Positions 43,866 through 55,442 of a stretch of DNA of 64,000 bases are shown piece after piece. Position 1 is the stretch's first letter. Each line of letters opens with the position of its first letter. The DNA is from Riptortus pedestris (lineage: Eukaryota > Arthropoda > Insecta > Hemiptera > Alydidae): contig CM032233.1 of assembly GCA_019009955.1 (NCBI GenBank), positions 117,123,501 to 117,187,500 on the forward strand, written 5' to 3'. The translations under genes and the position numbers were made by a program. Below the pieces are notes generated by a model, which saw only the letters and a list, made by a program, of their open reading frames with translations, made no database searches and had not been told where the DNA came from.

Positions 43866-44641
43866 GCCTTCTATTTCTCTTCATGGGCCATAGGAATGAA
43901 ATATCTCGACGAAGGACCTAGGTCTTACAATGCGCTTGACGGTGCCTCCTTAAGGAGAAATCAGTTTAATAAAAGGATAATCATTATTTTGACGAGACAG
44001 GTGGAATTATCGTTGGCGGAGAGATTTCCTCAACGGGCTGGGAGTGGGGGTGTAGGATTAGGGCGGCAGAGTATTGCAGCTGTGAATGGAAAAGAGGTGG
44101 CGTGCGCGCGCATAATCCCCGACCTTTCCAACCCTTGCCTTTTTTCACGGCCCCCTTCCTTCAGCTCTTTCCTTTCCACTGTTTTTCCGGACATGCGTTG
44201 TTATATGGATAAGGCGCTCAGTTGTCTCCGAGGGAAGGCGGCAGCTGTGTCGCTCTCACCTCTCTCTAGTCACGAGCGAGCTCACCACGCCTTTCCATCT
44301 CTCACGATCCAACGCACAAATTTAGCAACGACCGAATTTATTGACCACATCTCATATATATTAGCCCGCAGTCCTGAATCAATTACCCACGAAGACATTT
44401 TGGTAAAAACGGTGACTGACTTAATTTTTAATTTCAGTCTTTCAGAACATATAAAATACCCACAACGCGTTGTGCTACATTGCTCTTGTGCATATACAGA
44501 AAAACCGTATCAATTACATTGTCTTTATCATTACCATAATAAAGATATTTTAATAGATTACATTACATTTGCCTTTATCATAACCATGATGAAGACATGT
44601 ATCCATAAGCTGACCACTAAGTTTTCCAAATCTTTTACACA
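43866..44641 (+). other. 770-bp non-repeat island with a 277-codon open frame
   Basis: The longest open frame in the window (43860-44693) spans this island. Its first and last codons lie inside the hairpin ends of two facing H elements, so neither its ATG nor its stop is native. The island is GC-richer than its surroundings in its first half ('ggagagatttcctcaacggg', 'gtgcgcgcgcataatccccg'). I see no domain, signal or repeat pattern in the translation (for example RQVELSLAERFPQRAGSGGV). It could be a fortuitous frame through a former exon or promoter region. Confidence in a real protein is low. Confidence 0.15.
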
Positions 44642-45466
44642 AAAAAAATCCGTCACGCAGGGGCTGCGTAAGCTAAGCAGATTTCCCTCGTGAAGTTTAA
44701 CAGTAGATAAATTTACATACTGGTAACAAAAGACCACTGAGAATATTAAATGAATAAATACAAACCACAATAAGAAACCTCCCAGTGGGAAGCATCTGAA
44801 ATGTAACCAAACAAGTCTGCCGATCTCACACCCGAAAGAAAAACAATTACCGAAATATATCTGAATATAACATATTAATTTTATTGAAAACTATTTACTA
44901 TATCACCAGAAAATATTTGCATCTGTCTCGTATAATAAAGGTCTCTTGAAAACAATATTTTGGCATTTAAGGTTCGAATAATGTGGTTTATTACACAACA
45001 GAGTTTTATTTATGTAACAAGAGTAGAAGTGGGGGTTTGCTGAAAACTGGAAAATACAAATATCTTAATATTCAATATATGTAAATAACAATATTTATAG
45101 TACATTTAATTTTCAATAAAATTTATTATATACAATTTTTCGATCAGAATTATAATAACCGAGATATTTCGAATCTTCCAAATTCTCCCCCTTTAACCCC
45201 CCCCCCCTCCCCCTGGTCCGATTTCAGACATTAACGAACTTAATCATTCTTTTTCCATAAAACGACTAAATATCGAGTTTAGTAACGATCAAACAATAAT
45301 TGCGATCGCTAGAGCGGTATCAGACAAATATATATACATATAATTTTGAACGGACCTCATTTTGGCATCTCCTTGGCAGGATCAATTGACATTTGAAGAA
45401 AAATTTCTAAAATGGTTTCATGAGTACCACTTTAATAGCTGATTTCCATTAAGGGAAATCAGCAAA
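44642..45466 (-). mobile_element. Family H element, complete, long subfamily
   Basis: Hairpin end at left (TCCGTCACGCAGGGGCTGCG, then GCAGATTTCCCTCGTGAAG). Body with 'acaagagtagaagtgggggt', 'gagatatttcgaatcttcca', a C-rich run and 'gcgatcgctagagcggtatc'. Only a short TA tract remains (45329-45341). The palindromic end GCTGATTTCCA-TTAA-GGGAAATCAGC is at 45439-45466. Interestingly, both palindrome halves here end in CAGC, unlike consensus. Confidence 0.75.
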
Positions 45467-46738
45467 AATCACCCACTCATCAATGGGATATGAAATTATA
45501 ACAATCAAAGCACTCCATGATACGTACACAAACAAACCAAGCACATTTTACTCTAACATAAGAAACAGATTTAATTAAGGTCCAGCGGGCTAGATTAAAA
45601 GCATTTAAACATCCTTACCTAATCCCTATGATACCTGTAATCATATTTACACAAAAATAAAATTCTGTACTTGTTAATATCATAAGTTGGTAAGGTCACT
45701 TAAATTTGTACTTTTCAAAAATAATTGTAATATACACTAAGTTGCAATATGATAGCCTACTTTTAGTCAATTGCATTTATAAGCAATCTTCTACCATAAT
45801 TGGAAATCTTATATCATGTTTCTTTTTGTGATATTGTTGTGGTCAGATGGAACACTATAATTTCTTGTAATTACTCAATAAAGGATATTCATAAAATAAA
45901 AAAAAATCTATTAGATTACTTAAATGCATAAAACAAAATATTTTAGAGTTATATACAAAATTTTGTCCATAAAATTGATGTACAATACGTGGTTATCACA
46001 CCTCTCCGCTTGGCCTGATATACAAAGTTAAGAATCACTAAATATTTTTAACACGTCCACTCTAATAATTTCTTCAAGGCCAGAATTGGAATCTGGGGCC
46101 GAAGCCCAATGTAAAAATTTGAACGCCATCGTATGATTGAATTCGGCAGAGCTTTCCCCCAGAATAGCCATATGTTCGTAACAATGAGTTAAAGAGTCCG
46201 TTTTTTATAAAACCTTGAATCTTGGTCTCCTAGTAATCTATTCTAACATTCAAAGAAACTATCTCTTCGTATGATAATTAACTCATATATTTGTCTCTCG
46301 ACGGTAGCATTTCTATCCGTCATAACATGAATCGGAGTATTAATTGATTGAGTACTGGATCCGACCCTAGCTGGATTAGACACCTTCTTTGAGTTCAACC
46401 CAATTTAAACAAGTTTTTGTAAATAAAAAGTACTAATTAATAATGATGGTGTATTCCATCCACTCCATTCGTAAAAATTTAGTTTATGTATGCTATGTAT
46501 TCATAATGAAATAAAAGAAAATAGGGATTTTTGTGGATATGTGCAAAAGTTTCCATAATCTGGAGTTGAGTTCTACAAGCCTTCGTATATGAAATCATAT
46601 TTGGCAACGCAAACTGTGATTATGAAACTCAGGTCTGATGATGAATTTTAACTAAGATGAAAGTCAGTTCTCTTAATAATGTCTTTTTGTCGAATTATGC
46701 ATGTATGAACAGATTTTTGCACAACAAAAAAAAAAAAA
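45467..46738 (-). other. Unique DNA with protein-like but broken minus-strand segments
   Basis: Minus-strand stretches look like a decayed gene. About 46400-46235 reads SKKVSNPARVGSSTQSINTP then IHVMTDRNATVERQIYELII. About 46171-46028 reads MAILGESSAEFNHTMAFKFL then HWASAPDSNSGLEEIIRVDV and stops at 46028. They are in different frames with stops between. I recognise no family. Either these are exons with unseen introns, a pseudogene, or chance. Confidence 0.25.
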
Positions 46739-47104
46739 GTCCGTCACGCAGGGGCTGCGTAAACTAAGCAGATTTCCCACGTGAAGTTTTACTCGCATCC
46801 GTTATCTGCCCCGATTTCATAAAAATGCAAATATCTCGGTTAATATCAAAGATAGAGAATAAATGTATATAACAATATTTATAGCACATTTAATTTACAA
46901 TAAGATTGATTCTATACAATTTTTCGATCCGACGTATAATAACAGAAATATTTCGAATTTTAGAAAATCCTCCCCTCTAAACTCCCCCTCTCACTGGTCC
47001 GATTTCAGCCATTAACGAACTTGATCTTTCTTTTTACATAAAACGACTAAATATCGAGTTTGGTAATGATCAAACAAAAATTGCGACCGCTAGAGCGGTA
47101 ACAG

Positions 47105-47170
<66 letters not shown>

Positions 47171-47284
47171 TTGAACGGGCCTCATTTTCGTGATCTACTA
47201 GGTAGGATCGATGGACATTTGAAGAAAAAATTCCGTCATGAGTACAACCTCAATAGCTGATTTCCCTTAAGGGAAATCTGCTAA
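46739..47284 (-). mobile_element. Family H element, complete (best minus copy)
   Basis: Clean copy: a poly-A run, then GTCCGTCACGCAGGGGCTGC, GCAGATTTCCCACGTGAAGT and 'aaaatgcaaatatctcggtt'. It continues with 'gatccgacgtataataacag', 'cattaacgaacttgatcttt', 'gcgaccgctagagcggtaac', (TA)n 47108-47166 and 'cctcattttcgtgatctact'. The palindromic end GCTGATTTCCC-TTAA-GGGAAATCTGCT closes it at 47257-47284. It is shorter than average because the central C-rich module is compact. Confidence 0.8.
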
Positions 47285-47324
47285 AAAAAAGAGGAGCTAC
47301 TTTAAGTAAATTATATTAACAAGT

Positions 47325-47600
47325 ATTTTGCATGGACTGCATAAACTAAGCATATTTCTCACGTGATGTTTTGACTCTCTAGTAATGTAATCTTACAATA
47401 TATTCTCTATTTCTAAGTAATTACTCGATGAGTTGTAGTGGGGGGGGGTTCTGAAGGATGAAAACAAGAAAATACGAATAAGTCGCTTAATGTTTGAGTA
47501 AAGTAAAAATGTTTAGAACAACAATTGTAAAGCATCAACAGTTTAATAAGATTGATTTTATAACATTATTCGGTCTGAAATTGTAAATATTCATTTCTAC
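47325..47600 (-). mobile_element. Diverged family H fragment
   Basis: Hairpin-end relic 'ggactgcataaactaagcat' followed by the diverged body also seen at 24420-24640 ('tattctctatttctaagtaa', 'caacaattgtaaagcatcaa'). Confidence 0.5.
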
Positions 47601-48155
47601 TTGGTAGGTAATTTCATGGATGCCACAAGTCCAAACCAATTTCTGGGAAATAATTTCTTTTTGTTAGTCGTGTATTTGGAGAAAAGAGGACCTTAAGGAT
47701 ATAGTTGAGATGTAGAATCGTACGAGTATGCTAAAAAAATTTCATTGAAGAAAAATCTACATTCAGCAGGCTTGCTCATGAACAATGTTACTTACAAGTT
47801 ATTGGAAAAATGAATTAGAATGTTGAGGAAACCTGCCGAATTGCTAAAACATTCGAAAGCTCTAGAGCCCATTGGCTTAGTCCACCACTTTCTAAGCCCA
47901 ATACATCAAGTTCCACTCACATCTGGGGCAAGCAAATCCCCTCGGTTATACCCCTCCCTCCCCTTCCATTATGTTCCCCTGGACCCTATCAACCAGTCAG
48001 ACATAGGTGGCCCCATGATCGCCATAACATACTGAGTAGCATCAAATGCGAAATGAACAATATTTACAATTTATTTGTATCCTATAAGAGACTAAAACTG
48101 AGTAGACTTCCTCCTCCCCTTGGTACCATCATTTTTAGGTACCAATACCATATTG
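47601..48155. other. No supported gene
   Basis: Unique DNA; an open stretch at 47820-48035 has no recognisable motif. Confidence 0.3.
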
Positions 48156-49060
48156 AGGTCGTACTCATGACTCATGACGATTTTAGAAAGATTTCTGATC
48201 CTACCCAGGAGATGACGAAAATTAGGTCATATATATATATACATTTATATGTATTTTTCTGTTAACGCTCTAGCAGTCGCAATTTTTGTTTCATCATTAC
48301 CAATCTCGAAATTTAATCGTTTTATGTAAAAAGAAGGTCGTACTCATGACGCAATTTTCAAAATATCTCTTCAAATGTCCATCGATCCTACCCAGGAGAT
48401 GACGAAAATGAGGTCATATATATACACATTTATATATATTTGTCTGTTAACGCTCTAGCAGTCGCAGTTTTTGTTTCATCATTACTAATTTCGATATTTA
48501 ATCGTTTTATGTAATAAGAAAGATCTAGTTCGTTAATTGCTGAAATCGGACCAGTGGGAGGGAGGGTTTAAAGGGGGAGAATTTCGAAAATTCGAAACAT
48601 CTCCGATACTATAGGTCGCATCGAAAAATTGTATAAAATAAATCTTAATGAACATTAAAAGTACTATAAATATTCTTATATGCATTAATTCTCTATCTTC
48701 AATATTAACCGAAAATCCCCTCTAACCCAACCCCCCCTTAAAGGGGATTTTCGAAATACCACCATTACAATACTCCTACTCATGCCATATTAATAATACG
48801 CCGTTATATCATAAACCACTTAATTCTAAGACTAAATACCAGATATTGCTTTCATTGAACTTCTACTTTGTGAGATATATGCAAACAAGTGGTATTTTGT
48901 ACTTGAACTACTAAAATTTGAGTGGTTGTGTTAAAAAGTATTCTGATTCATTATAAATTACAGTACTAGATATAGTAAATAGTTTTCAATAAAATTAATA
49001 TGTTATATTCAGATATAGTAGTAGTTCAGAGTAATTGTTTTTCTTTTCGGTGAAGAATAT
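48156..49060 (+). mobile_element. Family H copy with tandemly duplicated 5' module
   Basis: A ~180-bp module ('gtcgtactcatgac' to 'aatcgttttatgtaaaaaga') occurs twice in tandem, 48163-48334 and 48335-48520. Each includes 'gatcctacccaggagatgac', a short TA-rich tract and 'gttaacgctctagcagtcgc'. The body follows ('cagtgggagggagggtttaa', 'tcatgccatattaataatac', 'gttcagagtaattgtttttc'). The palindromic terminus and the hairpin end are both absent. Confidence 0.7.
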
Positions 49061-49072
49061 TTTTTCCAATAC

Positions 49073-49204
49073 TTCCGATATTGGCCGTGTGATCATGACC
49101 GAAGAAGCTCCTATCTCTAGGAATAGGAACTAAGAGAAAGCCCTATGGATACTAGAAGTATGTCTAAGGAAATGTTGGTCAGAAACAAGATCACACGGTC
49201 AATA
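49073..49204. repeat. Inverted repeat with ~80-nt loop
   Basis: ATTGGCCGTGTGATCATGACC (about 49074-49094) pairs with GGTCAGAAACAAGATCACACGGTCAAT (about 49176-49202). The 10-bp core GATCACACGG is perfect, with GGTCA and CAAT flanks also matching. It occurs just after an H copy ends. Confidence 0.65.
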
Positions 49205-49844
49205 CCCGAAGACTTATTGTGCATTTTAAAATGGACAAGGACCGTGAAAGTCGACGAGTATAATTATACTACTTCTCTGTGGTTTCAATACAATTTTATT
49301 TCTCGGCTGATGAATTAAGCTTATCTTTTTTAATTGGAATTGATTCTATCAAATGTTATCCCATCATGTGCCCGGTGTAGAAGGATGTTGCTACTTCATT
49401 AGTCAATTGGTTGTTTATGAATAATACAGCTCCTGAAAAGGCATAAATATGTAGAGCAAAGTAAATAAATGAATTGTAGTGTTTTTGATTGCCTGTCAAT
49501 CTATAGACTTTTCTGAATTTTTATTTTTAGCAATGAAAGGCATACACAAACAATGTTTGCGTTCATGGAATCTACTAAATATTTCACTAGGAGGCACGGG
49601 GTTTAGGTTTAATCTCGCAGTGTATTCTATAAAACGATACAAATTGACTATGACATATTTTTATGAAATCCGGCTTATTTTCGTTTCCAGATCATGCGTC
49701 TATATTACATAAAACAAAAATTAATGATTGCATCTTCTTTTAATACTTTGCCATTTATTTTTAAATGAAAACGAAATTAATTGAAATAATAACTCAGATG
49801 TTAACCTCCTTCTATTAGTAACTAAGAATAACTCTCTTGATATA
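49205..49844. other. No supported gene; one small duplicated block
   Basis: A ~90-bp block at 49536-49625 ('caaacaatgtttgcgttcat', 'ctaaatatttcactaggagg') is similar to 51535-51615 ('aaacgatgtttgcgttgaga', 'gtatttcgctaggagtttgg'). Origin unknown. Confidence 0.4.
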
Positions 49845-50985
49845 TGAGTTACGAATAAATGTATAGAGCAACAATTGTAGAACATCAATAGCTTAACAAG
49901 AATGGTTCTATAAAATGTTTCCCTTCGACTCATAATAAAGGGGTTATATTGAAATTTCGACACCCCCTATTTCTTGTGCGATTTCAGCAATTAAAAAATA
50001 TGAACATTACAGTTGATTGAAACGGTTAAATATTTTTTATTATTAACGTTTCCCGCACCTCTTAAAACCGGAAAGTCTTAACAGATGACATCATCATACT
50101 TTGTATTTGCATGTAACTCGCACAGTGCAAATACATGATTTTTAACATTCATGATTAATAACCTCCCAACGGAAATCGTCTAAATTGCAAACACACAGGT
50201 CTGTCAACCGTTCTGAGCTGAACAGATAGATAGAAATATTCTTTACCGGAAAGAAAAACAATTACTGAAATACACGGGAATATTACACATTAATTTTATT
50301 GAGAATTATTTACTATATCTAGTACTTTAATTTATAATGAATCAGAATAATTCTTATCTCAATCACTCAAATTTAATCAGAGAACTAAAGACAAAGGTCC
50401 TATCAAAACAATATTTGGTATTTAACCTTAGAATGAAGAGGTTCATGAAATAATAGTTTATTATTAATATGACATGAGTAGGAGTGGGGGTTTGCCGAAG
50501 GCTGAAAACTGAAAAATGCAAATATCTCGGTTAATATTTAAGAATAAATGCATATAACAATATTTATAGCACATTTAACTTGCAATAACATTGGTTCTAT
50601 AGACGTTTTCGATCCGATGTACAGTAACAGAGAAGTTACGAAAATACCCTCACGAAACCCCCCCCCCTTCCACTCGTCCGAGTTCAGCCATTATCGATCT
50701 TGATCTTTCTTTTCAGATAAAACTATTAAATATCGAGTTTGGTTACGATCAGGCAAAAAATGCGACCGCTGGAGTGTGTTAACAAACAATTCAATGAAGA
50801 CAATATTTAGTATTTAAGCTTCGAATAAAGAGGTTCATGATATAAAAGCTCATTGTAAGTATGACAAGAGCAGGAGCGGGGGTTTACTGAAAACTAAAAA
50901 AATTCAAATATCTCGGTTAATAATCAAGATAGTGAAAAAATATACACAACAACATATATAGAACATTAAATTTGGACAACCTCTT
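49845..50985 (-). mobile_element. Three abutting family H fragments
   Basis: 49845-50120 is the diverged type ('agcaacaattgtagaacatc'). 50140-50780 is the long type ('gtctgtcaaccgttctgagc', 'gagtaggagtgggggtttgc', 'gcgaccgctggagtgtgtta'). 50781-50985 repeats the middle module ('tttagtatttaagcttcgaa', 'gagcaggagcgggggtttac'). None has an intact end. Confidence 0.6.
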
Positions 50986-51037
50986 ATCCCATTCCACTTC
51001 ATTTTATGATTGACGGCCCATCTTTATTGATTTTAGC

Positions 51038-51152
51038 AGATTTCCCTTAAGGGAAATCAGCTATTGAGGTCGTACTGGAGACGCGATTCTCGAAAATTTT
51101 CTTCAAATGTCCATCGATTGTACCTAGGTGATGACGAAAATGAGGTCCGTTC

Positions 51153-51200
<48 letters not shown>

Positions 51201-51510
51201 TTGTCTGTTAACACTCTAGCTGTCGCAATTTTTGTTTGATCGTTACCAAACTTGATATTTAAACGTTTTATGCAAAAAGATATGTCATGTTCGTTAATGG
51301 CGGTCTATACATTTATTCTCTATCTTGAATATTAGCCGAGATATTTGCATTTTTATTAAATTTGGGCCGATAACGGACGACTGAGTTTCCCGCCAAAAGC
51401 TAGTTCGGCCCTTTGCTGTAACTGTTCGGCTCTCGTATGGAGATTTCTCTATTGTATAACTTCACGTGGGAAATCTGCTTAGTTTACGCAGCCTCTGCGT
51501 GACGGACTTT
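51038..51510 (+). mobile_element. Family H element, complete, compact
   Basis: 473 bp, the shortest complete copy. Palindromic end AGCAGATTTCCC-TTAA-GGGAAATCAGCT, (TA)n 51158-51195 and 'ccgccaaaagctagttcggc'. It ends GGGAAATCTGCTTAGTTT and ACGCAGCCTCTGCGTGACGG. The G-rich/'catttattctct' module is largely deleted. Confidence 0.8.
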
Positions 51511-51639
51511 TTATTTTTAATAATGATGGGAATATATAAACGATGTTTGCGTTGAGAGGCCCAACTAAAGTATTTCGCTAGGAGTTTGGGTTAATTTTGG
51601 GAGGAGAATCCACTGTGTAGAGTGTCGTGCATTACACTG

Positions 51640-52130
51640 GCATGGTTCAGAGACTCCTTGTAAGCAGGGAGAGGCCCCACCTTCCGCCGCAAATTAATTC
51701 ATTTTCACAGCTAAAATAACATTTGGGGTCAGAGAGAGAGTGAGAGAGAGAGAGAGGGAGGCTTTGCCCTCCCCCTTCCCCTCTAAGGGCATTAAGAAGT
51801 TTTCTGGCGGTTTTCTTCTTGAAGGGGGTGAGTGGGGGTTGGGGGTGGGGGGGGGCTAGAAGGGCCCTAGGCTGGAGGGTGGAGGGGGTAGCTCCCATAG
51901 CGCGCTTGCGCCGTAGCCATGGCGACCGCGACTTCCCCCCTTCTCCCGGCCACCCTCCCTCCCTGGAAGAAAATCACAAATTTCTTACAAATAAGACGCT
52001 AGTATTGATTTTCTGCGGGCCTGGATAGAGCGCAAGGCAGCCGGCTGGGGATGGACAATAACTTGCCCGGCTCGATAAGAAGCCCGCCTCAAAGGGTCCC
52101 AGCACACAAGGATAGTACCCTAAGCCCCTA
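51640..52130. promoter_or_regulatory. GC-rich island with NRF1-like and X-box-like motifs
   Basis: Strong GC/CpG rise compared with neighbours, with G-runs (51826-51860), a (GA)n patch (about 51731-51757) and GCGCGCTTGCGC (about 51900-51911, NRF1-like). It also holds GTAGCCATGGCGAC (51913-51926), which shares the GCCATGGCGAC core with the island at 20.6 kb. Such cores fit RFX X-box half-sites or YY1/Pho sites near animal transcription starts. No exon can be assigned, and the open frames on both strands here reflect base composition. Confidence 0.35.
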
Positions 52131-52351
52131 TCATAACATCAGCGTGCAGCATTTATTACCCCACAATTATATAAATATGGATATGTACATATAAATTCGA
52201 ATAACTAGCTACAATTGGAAATTATTTGTATAAATTCCAATCGTATCTTCTCATTCGAATTACAGCGTATCTTCATCCAGTTTATTAAAACTTTTTTAAT
52301 AAGATACCTTTTCTTACATGATGCTGCTCCGTTCTAACGTTTAAGAACAAA

Positions 52352-52798
52352 AGAAAGTCCGTCACGTAGGGACTGCGTAACTAAGCAGATTTCCCACGTG
52401 TAGTTTTACAATAGAGAAACTTCACGAGAGCCGAAGAGTTAAGAAAACGGCCGACCTAGCTTTTGGCGGGAAACTCACTCTCATCCGTTAGCCGCCCCGA
52501 TTTCATAAAATTGCAAATATCTCGGTTAATATGCAATATAGAGAATAAATGTATATAACAATATTTATAGTACATTCAATTTGCAATAAGATTGATTCTA
52601 TACAATTTTCCGATCTGACGTACAGTAACGGAAATATTTCAAATTTTAGAAAATCCCCCCCTCTAAACCCCCCCCCCCTCCCACTGGTCCGATTTCAGCC
52701 ATTAACGAACTCGATCTTCCTTTTTACATAAAACGACTAAATATCGAGTTTGGTAACGATTAAACAATAATTGCGACCGCTAGAGCGGTGACAGACAA

Positions 52799-52854
<56 letters not shown>

Positions 52855-52976
52855 TTTTGAACGGACCTCATTTTCGTCATCTCCTGGGTAGGATCGATGG
52901 ACATTTGAAGAAAAATTTCGAAAATCGCGTCATGAGTACAACCTCAATAGCTGATTTCCCTCAAGGGAAATCTGCT
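52352..52976 (-). mobile_element. Family H element, complete
   Basis: GTCCGTCACGTAGGGACTGC at the hairpin end, GCAGATTTCCCACGTGTAGT, 'ccgacctagcttttggcggg' (short subfamily), C-rich run, 'gcgaccgctagagcggtgac', (TA)n (52799-52851) and 'cctcattttcgtcatctcct'. The palindromic end GCTGATTTCCC-TCAA-GGGAAATCTGCT lies at 52949-52976. The hairpin carries compensatory-looking changes (GTAGGGAC...). Confidence 0.8.
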
Positions 52977-53372
52977 AAAAGCATACAAATTTTAGTTAAA
53001 GGAATCGTATATGAGCATCTCTATTCATCAGTAGTTCTAGGAATGAGAGCAATTGCCTCTATCTGAGTAGTAATGAGACCTAACGCTTCCTTGGAAAATA
53101 ACTATTAATTACCCCTTAATTATGCATTGTTGTATTAGCTGCTTTTTGATTGGCATTTCTTTGCGTGCTCATCAAATATAATGTTGTTTTCATAATTAGA
53201 ATATGATTGAAAAGGAGTTAATGCCTCGATTCAGTAAGGCATTGATGTTTGCAAGATAACTATTAGTTATCGATATGTAAGGTAGTTTCACTTACCGAAC
53301 TTCCCTTAATATGTTGACTAAGCTTCTTATCCTAGAGGCCAAGAAATATAAAAAATCAAGGCTGTAATAAAA

Positions 53373-53377
<5 letters not shown>
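52977..53377. other. No supported gene
   Basis: Unique DNA before a (TA)n tract at 53378-53428. Confidence 0.3.
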
Positions 53378-53431
<54 letters not shown>

Positions 53432-53469
53432 TTACTATATATATAAATAAATATTTATATATATATATA

Positions 53470-54086
53470 CACTCAACCGTAAAAAAAAAAAACCGGTCCA
53501 CTTAGATTAAGTCTTATAATATTGTTAAATACTTAATATATATGTAAATTAATCTTTTTAATTAAAATAATTGGTTAATCTATAGGTTATTTAAAAAACA
53601 AAAAATCAGCAAAAAGTGAAATAATTTTTATTGATTAATTTACACAAAAATACAAAATAGAAAAAAATACACAAAGATACATTAACACATTTAAAAAAAA
53701 ATAATATTCTTCATTTTTATTACAGTGAATGGTAGACATCGCAACCCCAAGCGTTTCGACAATGTAACGTAAGCTCCGGCCTTCCGTCTAAGTTTGAAAG
53801 ACCCATTATTCTGGACCGAAATAAAAATAAAACATTAATTAAAGAAAATGCTTGGTTAATAATTGAAGATGTTTAAATGCGCGAAAAACTACTTACAGTT
53901 TAGAATAGATAACTTCACGACAAATAAATCTAATCTGAGTTTTATCTAATTGTTTACTAATCCTGAAGGGATTAGTTCAATGGACTTAGACTCTAAAATT
54001 TATGTAATAACTAGAATACCCACATAAAGAAAATTGCTGAAAAATAGCTTTTAATTACGACAAAAATGAAGGGTTTTTTTTGCGGT

Positions 54087-54092
<6 letters not shown>
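53470..54092 (-). mobile_element. Tc1/mariner-pogo-like MITE, copy B
   Basis: 623 bp, close match to 11940-12549 over its whole length, with the same TA flanks. The left end is CACTCAACCGTAAAAAAA and the right end, on minus, CACACAACCGCAAAA. It again lies between (TA)n tracts. It retains the helix-turn-helix reading (about 53735-53795, EGRSLRYIVETLGVAMSTIH). The right inner motif AACCGGACACTT of copy A is shortened here. Confidence 0.78.

Positions 54093-54152
<60 letters not shown>
54093..54152. repeat. (TA)n microsatellite
   Basis: ~58-bp TA tract immediately after MITE copy B. Confidence 0.95.
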
Positions 54153-54158
<6 letters not shown>

Positions 54159-54275
54159 CCAGAGTTTCGCAGTCAAAACTCCCTAGAAGAATAATCAAAG
54201 AAATTATATGAGTCATAAAAGTGTTCAGTGTTAGCGTATGAGGAAAATCGTCATTATCACTAGTCAAAATCAAAA

Positions 54276-54778
54276 AAGTCCGTCACGCAGGGGCAGCGTT
54301 AACTACGCACATTTCCTACTATCATCACATATTTGCATTTATCTCATGACGTAAAAGTTCAATGAGAACAATATTTGTTATTTAGGCTTCAAATAAAGTG
54401 CTTCATAATATAATAGCTTATTGTCGATATGGCATGAGTAGGAGTGGGACTTTACTGAAGGCCGAAAACTAAAAAAACTCTACACCTCGGTCAATATTAA
54501 AGATAATGAACAAAAGTACATAACAACATTTATAGAAAATTACATTTGCAATAAGATTGGCTTTTTACAATTTTTCGGTCCGACGCATAATAACGAAGAT
54601 ATTAAGAATTTTCGAAATTCCTCCCCTCTCCTCTCCCCAGTCCAATTTCAACCGTTATGGAACTTTATTTTCCTTTTTAAATAAAACACTTATATGTCGA
54701 GTTTCGTTACGATTAAACAAAAATTGTGACCACTAGAGCGGCAACAGACAAATAATTATAGCTGATTTATCTGCTAAA
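54276..54778 (-). mobile_element. Family H element, near complete
   Basis: Hairpin end GTCCGTCACGCAGGGGCAGC, then 'cacatttcctact' in place of GCAGATTTCCC. Body with 'gagtaggagtgggactttac' and 'gtgaccactagagcggcaac'. The right end is collapsed to 'atagctgatttatctgctaa', where the palindrome centre and the TA tract are lost. Confidence 0.65.
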
Positions 54779-55442
54779 TAGATGAGTCTCTTTGTCATTG
54801 TTTCATAATGAACCTAATCGCTGGTGCAATATGAGCAACATGTGAACGGAATTCTCTAACTGGCTATAATGATTTAAATTGGAACATAAATTAATCAATA
54901 ACAGATTGTGCTTAGAATCTATTTTTCATCTTATACCATTTGGTTAACCATTATAGCGTATATCATTGTGGCCGATATTGCATATCATGATCTATTCCCT
55001 AAGAACTTGATGAATTCATGTTGGGCTTTTATTTTAAACGTCAAGTTCCTCATTGTTTTTGTCAAATTAAAAATAATGTTTGCTACCCAAGGCCATTTAT
55101 TATCTTTGAACGAATTGAAGAAAATTTTAATTTCAGCTTTGTCACTCCCTTATAATCACAGTGAAGTAGCTTCCTACTATGTGGGAACACAAAAGTCTAT
55201 GGCATAATGTTTCAAAAAATTCATAATTTTAATTAGTATGGTCTCACATTTCGTCCATTTTAATAATGTTAATACTCCTACCTCTTACAGAAATTACAAA
55301 GTATGTGTATTAGTACGTATTAAAATATGAACTCGTTATACTAATTAATTTCTTGAAATCAGACTTATTCACAATTCGGACCAGTTACAGTAATTTAATA
55401 TCACTCTTTGTAAAATTTAGAGCACCCAATAATACCTTAAAA
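54779..55442. other. No supported gene
   Basis: A 99-codon open stretch at 54908-55207 (plus) is hydrophobic near its start (YTIWLTIIAYIIVADIAYHD), but in AT-rich DNA this is not distinctive and no family is recognised. Confidence 0.3.

Noticed and set aside
45960..46420. Nuclear mitochondrial insertion (rRNA-like)
   Set aside because: No match to conserved mitochondrial rRNA strings that I know; base composition is ordinary.
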